A DNA stretch of 6,549 nt from Fusobacteriaceae bacterium (GCA_030625925.1 DAOUPY010000092.1:1-6549), one strand, 5' to 3'. Positions 1 through 5,917 are shown, numbered from the stretch's first letter. Notes: a model not told the origin generated them from the sequence alone. A program made the numbers and translations.

Positions 1-193
<193 letters not shown>

Positions 194-211
194 GTAAAAA
201 AAAATGAAAAG

Positions 212-237
212 TAGTTATAAATTTCACTTTATAACTA
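212..237. repeat. Intercistronic inverted repeat (hairpin)
   Basis: A perfect 10-bp inverted repeat, TAGTTATAAA (212-221) and TTTATAACTA (228-237), flanks a 6-base loop in the gap between the dehydrogenase and the thiolase. No U-run follows directly on the + strand, where GTAGGA comes before the short T-run at 244-248, so it is a poor + strand terminator. It may act in partial attenuation or in mRNA processing or stability between the two cistrons. It could also be a chance feature of AT-rich DNA. Confidence 0.45.
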
Positions 238-264
238 GTAGGATTTTTACAAGGGGTGTTTGAA

Positions 265-1473
265 ATGTCAAAGGTATATATAGTTTCTGCAAAAAGAACT
301 GCAGTAGGTGGATTCATGGGGAGTTTAAGCAAGGTGAAACCAGCAGAATTAGGTGGAGCAGTTATAAAAAATATAATTGAGGAAACTAAGATAGATCCTA
401 AAAATATAGATGAAGTGGTCTTGGGAAATGTACTTTCAGCGGGACATGGTCAGGGAGTAGGAAGACAGGCTGCCTTGGCTGGAGGAGTACCGGTTGAAGT
501 TCCGGCATATACAGTTAATATAATCTGTGGAAGTGGGATGAAAACTCTGATGTTAGCATATAATGCTATAAAATCTGGAGAAGCTAACATGATAATGGCT
601 GGGGGAGTGGAATCTATGTCCATGGCACCATATTTAATTCCTGGATCTACCAGATCCGGGCATAGGATGGGAGATTTTAAGACTATAGATCACATGGTTT
701 TTGATGCTCTTACAGATGCTTTCGGAGGATATCATATGGGAGTTACAGCTGAAAATATAGCTGAGAAGTACAGTTTATCCAAGGAATCTCAAGATGCCTT
801 CGCTATAGAATCTCAAAGAAGAGCAATAGCTGCCGTAGACAGCGGTAGATTTGAAGATGAAATAGTACCTATAGAGGTAAGGTCTAGAAGGGAAACTATA
901 GTTTTTGACACCGATGAACATCCAAATAGAAAAACAAGTTTAGAAAAATTAGGAAAGCTAAAAACAATCTTTAAAAGAGATGGAACAGTTACAGCAGGAA
1001 ATGCTTCTGGAATAAATGATGGGGCAAGTGTAATGCTGGTGGTTTCAGAGGAAGCTGTTAAAAAATATGAATTGACCCCTTTGGTGGAAATAGTATCCAC
1101 TGGACAAGGGGGAGTGGATCCATCTATTATGGGGATGGGACCAGTTCCTGCTATTAAAAATGCTTTGGGAAAAGCTGGGATGACATTAAAAGAGATGGAA
1201 TTGTTGGAATTAAATGAAGCTTTTGCAGCACAATCTCTTGGTGTAATGACAGAATTAACAAAGCAGTATGATGTGACTCTAGATTGGTTTACTGATAAAA
1301 CCAATGTAAATGGAGGAGCTATAGCCTTGGGGCATCCTGTAGGAGCTAGTGGAAATAGGATTACTACAACTCTTATCCATGAGATGAAAAAAAGTGGAGT
1401 GAATTTTGGATTGGCTTCCCTTTGTATTGGTGGAGGAATGGGGACGGCAGTGATCTTGAAGAATATAAAATAA
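265..1473 (+). CDS. thlA: Acetyl-CoA acetyltransferase (biosynthetic-type thiolase)
   Basis: This cytoplasmic enzyme condenses two acetyl-CoA into acetoacetyl-CoA and CoA, or runs in reverse. The ATG at 265 is chosen because AAGGGGTG (251-258) sits 6 bases upstream; a GTG at 256 would overlap that site. The 402-residue product matches the usual family length. All catalytic motifs are intact: nucleophile Cys88 in NIICGSGMK, GGVESMS at about 113-119, NEAF at 317-320, His357 in GHPVGASGNR, and acid/base Cys387 in LCIGGGMGTA. The preceding SDR gene suggests an operon making or breaking down 3-hydroxybutyryl-CoA, for butyrate-type fermentation, 3-hydroxybutyrate use or polyhydroxybutyrate; the window cannot tell which. 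No promoter is seen in the 71-base gap, so transcription probably comes from upstream. The symbol could equally be atoB or phaA. Confidence 0.95.
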   Translation: MSKVYIVSAKRTAVGGFMGSLSKVKPAELGGAVIKNIIEETKIDPKNIDEVVLGNVLSAGHGQGVGRQAALAGGVPVEVPAYTVNIICGSGMKTLMLAYNAIKSGEANMIMAGGVESMSMAPYLIPGSTRSGHRMGDFKTIDHMVFDALTDAFGGYHMGVTAENIAEKYSLSKESQDAFAIESQRRAIAAVDSGRFEDEIVPIEVRSRRETIVFDTDEHPNRKTSLEKLGKLKTIFKRDGTVTAGNASGINDGASVMLVVSEEAVKKYELTPLVEIVSTGQGGVDPSIMGMGPVPAIKNALGKAGMTLKEMELLELNEAFAAQSLGVMTELTKQYDVTLDWFTDKTNVNGGAIALGHPVGASGNRITTTLIHEMKKSGVNFGLASLCIGGGMGTAVILKNIK

Positions 1474-1485
1474 GAAAAATTAATT

Positions 1486-1527
1486 AAAAAAAGGAGTTAG
1501 CAAAATAATTTTGCCAACTCCTTTTTT
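1486..1527. terminator. Bidirectional intrinsic terminator between convergent thiolase and barrel-protein genes
   Basis: The inverted repeat AAGGAGTTAGCAAAA (1491-1505) / TTTTGCCAACTCCTT (1509-1523) is perfect apart from one A·C mismatch, which becomes a G·U wobble on the - strand. Runs of A on the left and T on the right give a U-tract in either direction. It lies 12 bases after the thiolase stop and about 80 bases after the barrel-protein stop on the other strand, so it can end both transcripts. Confidence 0.9.
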
Positions 1528-1591
1528 AAGAAAATCATAGATTATTTGTAAAAGTAAAAGTTAAAAAATATCCTATTACTCCTAATTGGAT

Positions 1592-1612
1592 GAAACGTCA
1601 CGTTTCTTTTTT
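1592..1612 (+). terminator. Short hairpin with T-run; possible second + strand terminator
   Basis: GAAACG (1592-1597) and CGTTTC (1601-1606) form a 6-bp stem with a TCA loop, followed directly by six T on the + strand. This would be a backup terminator for thiolase readthrough. It overlaps the last two bases of the stop codon of the opposing barrel gene. On the - strand no U-tract follows the stem, so it would not terminate that gene. Confidence 0.55.
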
Positions 1613-2156
1613 ATCTGAACCTATAACCGATTCCAAATGTCCATCTAGAATAATCATAGTTAGTTTTATTTACCTTAGAATGGGTGTCTTGATATGAAAC
1701 TTCCAATACAACCCCGTCATTTTCTACTCCTCCGCCAAGGGCATAGTATAGCCCGTCTTTAGGAGTATGATCTCCCCCGTCCTTCATATTAAATGAATAA
1801 CCCAGGTTAGCTTTGACAAAGGTCTCCCAAGAAGAATCCCCCAAATATCCAATCTTATATTTTAATGCACCATAGACCGGGACAGATCTAAACAGTGGAT
1901 CATTTATACGTTTATTTTCTTGATTGATCTGGTAGGCGATACCGGCACCCAGGTATAAATTATCATTTACAGAGTTCATAATTTCAGCTGCAAAATCAAC
2001 TCCTATACTAGAAGTTTTTTCCTTATACACAGTACTTGAATCATCGTAATTATAAGTTCCGAATCCATTTAATCCAATCCTAGTTTCTATATACTTGTCT
2101 GCCATGGCTGTGGTAGCCGATCCTATCAATAGTCCTATTAATAATAATTTTTTCAT
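1611..2156 (-). CDS. Small outer-membrane beta-barrel protein
   Basis: The 181-residue product starts with a clear Sec signal peptide: MKK, a hydrophobic core and a predicted cleavage after AMA at residues 17-19. The mature part of about 162 residues shows alternating aromatic/polar segments typical of beta strands, such as LYLGAGIAYQI, PVYGALKYKIGY, FVKANLGYSF, YYALGGGVE and WTFGIGYRF. The size fits an 8-strand OmpA-like or OMP_b-brl barrel. The protein ends ...YRFR, so the usual terminal aromatic is the penultimate residue. The start is supported by GAGGTG a few bases upstream. It has its own predicted promoter (2225-2253) and an operator-like palindrome in its leader. No periplasmic OmpA peptidoglycan-binding domain is present. 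Its role as adhesin, structural or stress porin cannot be told from sequence. It is the best evidence in the window for a diderm host. Confidence 0.85.
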   Translation of the reverse strand: MKKLLLIGLLIGSATTAMADKYIETRIGLNGFGTYNYDDSSTVYKEKTSSIGVDFAAEIMNSVNDNLYLGAGIAYQINQENKRINDPLFRSVPVYGALKYKIGYLGDSSWETFVKANLGYSFNMKDGGDHTPKDGLYYALGGGVENDGVVLEVSYQDTHSKVNKTNYDYSRWTFGIGYRFR

Positions 2157-2190
2157 ACTTCACCTCTTCAAATAAATTTAAATATGATTT

Positions 2191-2208
2191 TGACCCTTTA
2201 AAAGGTCA
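2191..2208. promoter_or_regulatory. 18-bp near-perfect palindrome in the barrel-gene leader (possible operator)
   Basis: TGACCCTTT / AAAAGGTCA is an inverted repeat with no spacer and matches at 8 of 9 position pairs. It lies downstream of the predicted -10 (2225-2230) and upstream of the ribosome binding site, where a repressor would block transcription. No U-run follows, so it is not a terminator. TTGACC within it, with TATATT 18 bases further on, could also be a weak + strand promoter, but that would point antisense into trxB. No known regulator is assigned. Confidence 0.4.
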
Positions 2209-2224
2209 TAAAATATATTGATAT

Positions 2225-2253
2225 ATTTTAATATGGTTTGAGTTATAATACAA
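2225..2253 (-). promoter_or_regulatory. Predicted sigma-70-type promoter of the barrel-protein gene
   Basis: Read on the - strand, TTGTAT (-35, 2248-2253) is separated by exactly 17 bases from TAAAAT (-10, 2225-2230). It lies in the gap downstream of trxB and about 70 bases upstream of the barrel-gene start. AT-richness raises the chance of false matches. Confidence 0.5.
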
Positions 2254-2255
2254 CT

Positions 2256-2276
2256 AAAAATTAAAAGTTTTTAATT
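2256..2276 (-). terminator. Weak AU-only stem-loop overlapping the trxB stop
   Basis: On the - strand AATTAAAA and TTTTAATT (2269-2276 and 2259-2266) can pair, and five U follow. The stem has no G·C pairs and the loop is only 2-4 bases. Termination would be inefficient at best, so some trxB transcripts may read through into the barrel gene. Confidence 0.3.
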
Positions 2277-3245
2277 AAAATTTTCTTCTACGTATTTCTC
2301 GCTGATTACAGCAGCTATAGCACCGTCAGCAGAAGCAGTAATAACCTGATATAATAATTTTTCCCTGCAGTCTCCTGTAACATACACACCTTCTAAATTT
2401 TCTCCAGTAGATGAAAGTTTTACATTTAGAGTTTTTTCGTCTGCAATTAAGAAACCATTAGAATTAACTACTAGTTTATCTTTAAATAACTCAGTATTTG
2501 GAACATTTCCAACTAAAACAAAGACACCGATTGGTTTATCTCCGCCATTATGTTCTGTGATCTCACCGGTTATCTTGTTTTTGAGAACAATGCTTTCGAG
2601 TCCTCTAATAGGATCTCCCTTCATCTCTTCTACAACGGTATCCCAGATGAAATTGATCTTGTCATTTTTAAATGCTTTTTCTTGGATAGATTTAGCAGCT
2701 CTTAACCTGTCTCTCCTATGGACTACGTTTACTTTTTTAGCAAATTTAGTTAAAAAGATAGCTTCCTCTACAGCGGTATCTCCTCCACCAATGACAAATA
2801 CCTCCAGATCTCTTACGAAAAATCCATCACAGGTGGCACAATAGGAAACTCCTCTGCCGGTATATTCCTTTTCACCAGGGGCACCGGCTAACCTAGGAGA
2901 TGCTCCGGTGGCTAGGATAACGGATTTAGCCTTATATTCTATTCCTGATTCACCAGTTAGGGTTTTCACCTTAGATTCTAAATCCAGCTCAATGATGGTA
3001 TCGGTTTTAAATTCACATCCGAAATTAGCAGCTTGATTTCTCATTCTCATTGTCAGTTCAGTTCCCGATTCAAAAATCATTCCACCGGGATAATTTTCAA
3101 TTTCAGATGTAGTAGAAATTTGACCTCCTACCAGCATATTTTTCTCAATTATTAGTGTTTTCATCATTCCTCTGGCACCATAAAGGCCGGCAGATAAACC
3201 AGCAGGACCACCACCTAATATAATTAAATCATATAAATTTTCCAC
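2271..3245 (-). CDS. trxB: Thioredoxin reductase (NADPH type, FAD flavoprotein)
   Basis: This cytoplasmic flavoenzyme passes electrons from NADPH through FAD and a Cys-Cys pair to thioredoxin. It has 324 residues, near the bacterial norm of about 310-320. The FAD-binding motif GGGPAGLSAG is at 11-20, redox pair C136-ATC-C139 lies in YCATCDG, a second nucleotide fold GGGDTAVEEA is at 153-162, and HRRDRLRA at 176-183 is the arginine signature for the NADPH 2'-phosphate. The C-terminal FAD motif is VTGDCREKLLYQ. In family members known to me an Arg usually precedes this Gln (RQ); here it is Tyr299. Translation starts at a GTG (3243-3245), supported by AGGAGG 6 bases upstream. The gene has its own promoter, divergent from the wHTH-HU gene. 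No thioredoxin gene is visible in the window. Confidence 0.95.
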   Translation of the reverse strand: MENLYDLIILGGGPAGLSAGLYGARGMMKTLIIEKNMLVGGQISTTSEIENYPGGMIFESGTELTMRMRNQAANFGCEFKTDTIIELDLESKVKTLTGESGIEYKAKSVILATGASPRLAGAPGEKEYTGRGVSYCATCDGFFVRDLEVFVIGGGDTAVEEAIFLTKFAKKVNVVHRRDRLRAAKSIQEKAFKNDKINFIWDTVVEEMKGDPIRGLESIVLKNKITGEITEHNGGDKPIGVFVLVGNVPNTELFKDKLVVNSNGFLIADEKTLNVKLSSTGENLEGVYVTGDCREKLLYQVITASADGAIAAVISEKYVEENFN

Positions 3246-3267
3246 AAAATTCCTCCTTAAACATTAG

Positions 3268-3279
3268 TATTACGTAATA
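3268..3279. promoter_or_regulatory. 12-bp perfect palindrome at the predicted trxB transcription start
   Basis: TATTACGTAATA is a perfect palindrome beginning about 3 bases downstream of the predicted trxB -10 box. It would span the transcription start, a classic repressor position. It could be an operator for a redox or stress regulator, but it matches no site I can name, and short AT palindromes are common in such DNA. Confidence 0.35.
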
Positions 3280-3281
3280 TA

Positions 3282-3310
3282 ACTATATACTTATTTTACT
3301 GAAATAACAA
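3282..3310 (-). promoter_or_regulatory. Predicted sigma-70-type promoter of trxB
   Basis: On the - strand TTGTTA (-35, 3305-3310) and TATAGT (-10, 3282-3287) are separated by exactly 17 bases. The predicted start leaves a leader of about 30 bases before the AGGAGG and GTG start of trxB. Confidence 0.6.
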
Positions 3311-3335
3311 CTAATAAATTATTTTTCTTTTTCCC

Positions 3336-3363
3336 TTGCAATTGAGTAAAATGGAGGTATAAT
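3336..3363 (+). promoter_or_regulatory. Predicted sigma-70-type promoter of the wHTH-HU gene
   Basis: TTGCAA (-35, 3336-3341) and a consensus TATAAT (-10, 3358-3363) are separated by 16 bases, ending 34 bases before the chosen ATG. It is back-to-back with the trxB promoter; the two -35 boxes are about 25 bases apart, so a protein bound between them could affect both. Confidence 0.65.
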
Positions 3364-3397
3364 TGTATTAAAATATAAAAAAATGGAGGATGAACCT

Positions 3398-3862
3398 ATG
3401 AAGGAAAAAATTTTAAAGTTGTTAGTTAAATCTGAACCACTAAAAACTGGTGATATCGCTAAGATTTTGAAGGTTGATACTAAGGAAGTTACCAAAGCTC
3501 TAAAAGCCTTGAAAAAGGAAGAAAAAATTATTTCTCCTAAAAGGTGTTTCTATACAGTTGAAAAAGCAGAGGAGAAATTAATTGTAAATAAAAAAGATTT
3601 TGTGTCTCTATACAAAGAAAAGGGAACGTTTAAAACTAAGGTAGAAGCTGAAACAAATTTAAATACCTTCATGGATCTAGTAGGAGAGCTGCTGACCTCT
3701 GGAAAAGAGGTGAATTTCACAGGGTGGGGTAAGTTTAAAGTAGTTGAAAGAGAAGAAAGAAAGGGAAGAAACCCTCAAACAGGGGAGGAAATCACAATTT
3801 CTGCTAAAAAATCAATTAAATTTAAACCTGGAAAAAAATTAGATGAGAGAGTAAATGATTAA
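3398..3862 (+). CDS. Winged-helix-like domain fused to an HU/IHF-type DNA-binding domain
   Basis: The ATG at 3398 is preferred over one at 3383 because GGAGG (3385-3389) lies 8 bases upstream of it and overlaps the earlier codon. The product has 154 residues. Residues 1-57 look like a small winged helix: helix ILKLLVKS, then TGDIAKILKVDTKEVTKALKALKKEEKI as a helix-turn-helix, and a beta wing ISPKRCFYTV. Residues 62-154 form a full-length HU domain with dimer helices, the GWGKFKV strand, the DNA-arm signature GRNPQTGEEI (123-132, with the intercalating Pro at 126) and the terminal FKPGKKLDERVN. Ordinary HU is about 90 residues, so the N-terminal half is an addition. It is probably a nucleoid-associated protein or regulator, since HU binds DNA with little sequence preference and a wHTH can add specificity. 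Its own or the divergent trxB promoter is a possible target; this is inference. The HU call is secure and the wHTH call is likely. Confidence 0.85.
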   Translation: MKEKILKLLVKSEPLKTGDIAKILKVDTKEVTKALKALKKEEKIISPKRCFYTVEKAEEKLIVNKKDFVSLYKEKGTFKTKVEAETNLNTFMDLVGELLTSGKEVNFTGWGKFKVVEREERKGRNPQTGEEITISAKKSIKFKPGKKLDERVND

Positions 3863-3938
3863 TCTGAAAAAGCAAAAAAGTAGTTTATGCATATTTCTAT
3901 TAGTATTTTGTCATTGATATTAAAAAAGGAGGAATTAG

Positions 3939-4361
3939 ATGGGGAAAATCAAAGTGAATAGTGTGCAAGATGTAAGAACAGAATTATTGTTCAATTCAGA
4001 AAATGACATAAAGATCAGGACTAGGAATGTAAAAGTAAAATATGAAAACGGGACTTCTAGAGTAATCAGACACTTACCAATAGAAGCATTTTTACATATA
4101 TCGGAAGATGAAAAATTATTAAAAAAAGCAAAGGTGACAGATTTTTATATAATGCGTGAAGATGCGGATATCATAGTGTTTTTAGACAGCAGTATGGATG
4201 TATCGGCATATGATTCAGTTTCATATAAGACTTTGAAAGAGTTAAATGATAGAGATGTAGTGAAAACTATAGTTATAAAAAATGGAGAAGATCTGTATGA
4301 GGAGTATAAAGAAAAAATAAAAAACACGTTGAAAAAAGTCGTTATAAAAAATGTAGAATAG
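3939..4361 (+). CDS. Uncharacterised 140-residue cytoplasmic protein
   Basis: I do not recognise this family. The start is supported by AGGAGG (3927-3932) 6 bases before the ATG, and the end by a strong terminator 30 bases after the stop. There is no signal peptide, membrane span or cysteine. The N-terminal half is rich in charged alternating segments that suggest beta strands (DIKIRTRNVKVKYENG, SRVIRHLPIEAFL), then ADIIVFLDSS, and a Lys/Glu-rich helix near the C terminus (LYEEYKEKIKNTLKK). It lies 76 bases after the wHTH-HU gene with no convincing promoter or terminator between, so the two are probably co-transcribed. A link to chromosome or nucleic-acid biology would rest only on that neighbour. 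Codon usage looks like that of its neighbours. Confidence 0.75.
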   Translation: MGKIKVNSVQDVRTELLFNSENDIKIRTRNVKVKYENGTSRVIRHLPIEAFLHISEDEKLLKKAKVTDFYIMREDADIIVFLDSSMDVSAYDSVSYKTLKELNDRDVVKTIVIKNGEDLYEEYKEKIKNTLKKVVIKNVE

Positions 4362-4391
4362 GGTATTTTCAAATTTAATGTAAATGGATTG

Positions 4392-4447
4392 AAATCTTCT
4401 TAATTAATGGATTGTAGACCGTTAATTGGGAAGATTTTTATTATTTT
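4392..4447 (+). terminator. Long intrinsic terminator after the 140-residue gene
   Basis: The arms 4392-4410 and 4419-4437 can pair over all 19 positions as + strand RNA, three of them G·U wobbles, around an 8-base loop. A T-rich tail (TTTTTATTATTTTG, from 4434) follows. The wobbles are consistent with use on the + strand, because on the - strand they would be mismatches. Confidence 0.9.
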
Positions 4448-4460
4448 GAAGTTTATTACG

Positions 4461-4488
4461 AAAAAATAAAAAAGCAACGTTACGCTGC
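4461..4488 (-). terminator. Distal tandem terminator of the GTPase/ATPase/zinc-ribbon unit
   Basis: Read on the - strand, GCAGCG and CGTTGC (4483-4488 and 4474-4479) pair with one G·U wobble around a TAA loop, followed directly by TTTTTTATTTTTT. The position of the wobble favours function on the - strand. It lies about 70 bases after the zinc-ribbon stop and acts as a second stop after the hairpin at 4497-4533. Confidence 0.75.
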
Positions 4489-4496
4489 GTCCATGA

Positions 4497-4533
4497 TAAT
4501 AAAAAAAGATGGAAACAGCATCGTTCCATCTTT
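4497..4533 (-). terminator. Proximal intrinsic terminator after the zinc-ribbon gene
   Basis: A 10-bp perfect inverted repeat, AAAGATGGAA and TTCCATCTTT (4505-4514 and 4524-4533), has a 9-base loop and, on the - strand, is followed by a run of T. It starts 26 bases beyond the zinc-ribbon stop codon. Confidence 0.85.
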
Positions 4534-4559
4534 AGTATTTAATAGATCTATAGAAAAAC

Positions 4560-4802
4560 TTAGTAATTTTTACCTGCTGCCATAATATTATTGATATCAA
4601 AGGCATGACAAGGAGTCACTCCATATACCATCCCACAGTGAGGACAAGTATATTCCATAGTTACCATTGTGATATCTTCATTGCATTCGTGACACTTAAA
4701 AGAAGCTGGGATCGGCATGGACTGCATGCTGAATCCCATCATTCTTACCTTGTCAACTACCTGCTTTCCATCTTCGAAACTTCCATTACATCCATCATGC
4801 AT
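4560..4802 (-). CDS. Small zinc-ribbon protein (80 residues)
   Basis: The start ATG is supported by AGGAGGA (4811-4817) 8 bases upstream. The core is a four-cysteine zinc ribbon: C37-HE-C40 and C53-PH-C56, 12 residues apart. Further potential metal ligands lie outside it: His2 and Cys5 in MHDGC, and Cys65-His66 in TPCHAFD. There is no signal peptide or membrane span. It follows the ABC ATPase gene by 83 bases on the same strand and precedes two terminators, so it is probably the last gene of that unit. As a stand-alone cysteine-rich protein beside a HypB/UreG-like GTPase, it could be a metal chaperone, a scaffold or a structural partner. Those roles are inference, and I cannot assign a named family. 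Being small, metal-binding and operonic, it is very likely a real gene. Confidence 0.8.
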   Translation of the reverse strand: MHDGCNGSFEDGKQVVDKVRMMGFSMQSMPIPASFKCHECNEDITMVTMEYTCPHCGMVYGVTPCHAFDINNIMAAGKNY

Positions 4803-4844
4803 ATTATAAATCCTCCTATGTTTTTTTCTCTTTCAGACTTACTT

Positions 4845-4871
4845 TGGTTTCTTTGTATTTAAGAGAAACCA
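4845..4871. repeat. Inverted repeat between the ATPase and zinc-ribbon genes
   Basis: TGGTTTCT (4845-4852) and AGAAACCA (4864-4871) form a perfect 8-bp stem with an 11-base loop in the 83-base intercistronic gap. No U-tract follows on the - strand, so it is not an intrinsic terminator. It may mark an mRNA processing or stability element that lets the zinc-ribbon message differ in level from the upstream genes. Confidence 0.4.
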
Positions 4872-4885
4872 CAAGAAAGAAGAGT

Positions 4886-5917
4886 TTAATTTTTGATTAT
4901 TTCAAAATTTGCTTCCAATTCTTGGCCATATCTAAGCTTAGTTCTCATCCCTTGGATAACTTCATCCAGAGATTCTAACTTGTGTAAGATAGCTTTCTCT
5001 TCAACTGTGATCTCCATGACTTTGTCGATCCCGCCATTACTGATGATAATTCTTTTATCTCCCATAAGTGCCAGGATAGGATCGTGGGTAGCCATAAGAA
5101 CTATTTTTTCTTCTCCTACCAGTAGATCCAGAGCTTTCTTTCTGTCGATTCCGGCATTTTCGATCTCATCTATAAGTACAATTGGTGATTTACTCAAAAT
5201 AGCAACGTCAGCAATCATAAGAGCTCTAGACTGTCCCCCGCTAAGACTGGTGATAGGAGTATCCAAGGAGAATTTTTCTCCGGCCAATTCATTGGCTTTA
5301 TTAAATATTTTTTCTATAATTTCCTTTTCATTTTCTACCATCCTGCTCTTGGCGTGGAGTTCGACAAACTCTTCTACACTGAGATCCATGACGAAGTTCA
5401 TATTTTGTGACAATTGTGCCACTAACTTGTTGTTGCTGGAAAATCTGCTTTGGATATCTATAACTTTACCATCTATAAGAACAGTTCTGTTTGTAGGGGT
5501 ATCAGCATTAGCTCCCCATTCTATGTCAGCTAACAGTCTGCTTTTTCCGCTTCCAGTAGGACCTACGATGGCTATAATCTCACCTTTATTTATAGTCAAT
5601 TCTTCAAAAGTTTCAGCTTCCTTATATTTATTGAATCCAGGTTTTAAAGTGATACTCTGAACCCCTTTATCCTCTTTTATGCCTAAGAAATCGATCATTT
5701 GGTTAGTATATACGATAAATGAATCGATCAGCTCATTTGGAATAATAGCTTTATCTTCTAAGATCTCTGGATCTAAAAGGTTTAGATGGGCAATAAGTGT
5801 AGTATCCTTAGCATCGTCTAAATCTATGAGATGATCTGTCAAAAAATCTTCGATGAAAGGATATAAATCAAGTAATTCTGCAACAGTTTTTCTATCCACT
5901 ATATTTTTATTTATCAT
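4886..5917 (-). CDS. Soluble ABC-type ATPase with DUF1858-like N-terminal extension
   Basis: The product has 343 residues. Residues 1-60 resemble the DUF1858 fold (TVAELLDLYPFIEDFL, then a TL-x-AHL segment) but lack the cysteine of many members. Residues about 87-303 are a complete ABC nucleotide-binding domain: Walker A GPTGSGKS at 119-126, a Q-loop near Gln168/Gln171, signature LSGGQS at 225-230, Walker B VLIDE at 247-251 with catalytic Glu251, an unusual D-loop AGID and switch His278. Residues 304-343 form a charged helical tail. There are no membrane spans, and no permease or binding protein is adjacent in the window, so transport is not shown; a soluble ATP-driven assembly role is possible. 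The ATG overlaps the GTPase stop by one base (TAATG) with GGAGG upstream, so the two are translationally coupled. ABC ATPase is secure, DUF1858 moderate, substrate unknown. Confidence 0.9.
   Translation of the reverse strand: MINKNIVDRKTVAELLDLYPFIEDFLTDHLIDLDDAKDTTLIAHLNLLDPEILEDKAIIPNELIDSFIVYTNQMIDFLGIKEDKGVQSITLKPGFNKYKEAETFEELTINKGEIIAIVGPTGSGKSRLLADIEWGANADTPTNRTVLIDGKVIDIQSRFSSNNKLVAQLSQNMNFVMDLSVEEFVELHAKSRMVENEKEIIEKIFNKANELAGEKFSLDTPITSLSGGQSRALMIADVAILSKSPIVLIDEIENAGIDRKKALDLLVGEEKIVLMATHDPILALMGDKRIIISNGGIDKVMEITVEEKAILHKLESLDEVIQGMRTKLRYGQELEANFEIIKN

Noticed and set aside
813..1304. Open frame of 163 codons on the - strand inside the thiolase gene
   Set aside because: It is antisense to an intact, fully motif-supported thiolase; the composition is Ser/Ile/Phe-rich as expected of a shadow frame.
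2557..2844. Open frame of 95 codons on the + strand inside trxB
   Set aside because: It lies antisense to the conserved NADPH-binding and redox region of thioredoxin reductase; no supporting motif.
3383..3385. Earlier ATG as start of the wHTH-HU gene
   Set aside because: It overlaps the GGAGG that serves the ATG at 3398 and has no ribosome binding site of its own.
4145..4372. Open frame of 75 codons on the - strand across the end of the 140-residue gene
   Set aside because: Phe/Ser-rich shadow composition; the + strand gene has the ribosome binding site and terminator.
4605..4862. Open frame of 85 codons on the + strand across the zinc-ribbon gene
   Set aside because: It opposes a gene with a good ribosome binding site, CxxC pairs and terminators; no ribosome binding site or family was seen for the + frame.
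4893..5660. Open frame of 255 codons on the + strand across the ABC ATPase gene
   Set aside because: It is a long shadow of the ABC ATPase, which has every catalytic motif and a coupled start. The + frame has low-complexity Ser/Ile/Leu composition and no plausible family.
4886..5917. ABC ATPase as part of a standard nickel or cobalt importer
   Set aside because: No permease, binding-protein or transmembrane gene is present in the window, and the N-terminal extension is atypical; an upstream permease outside the window cannot be excluded.
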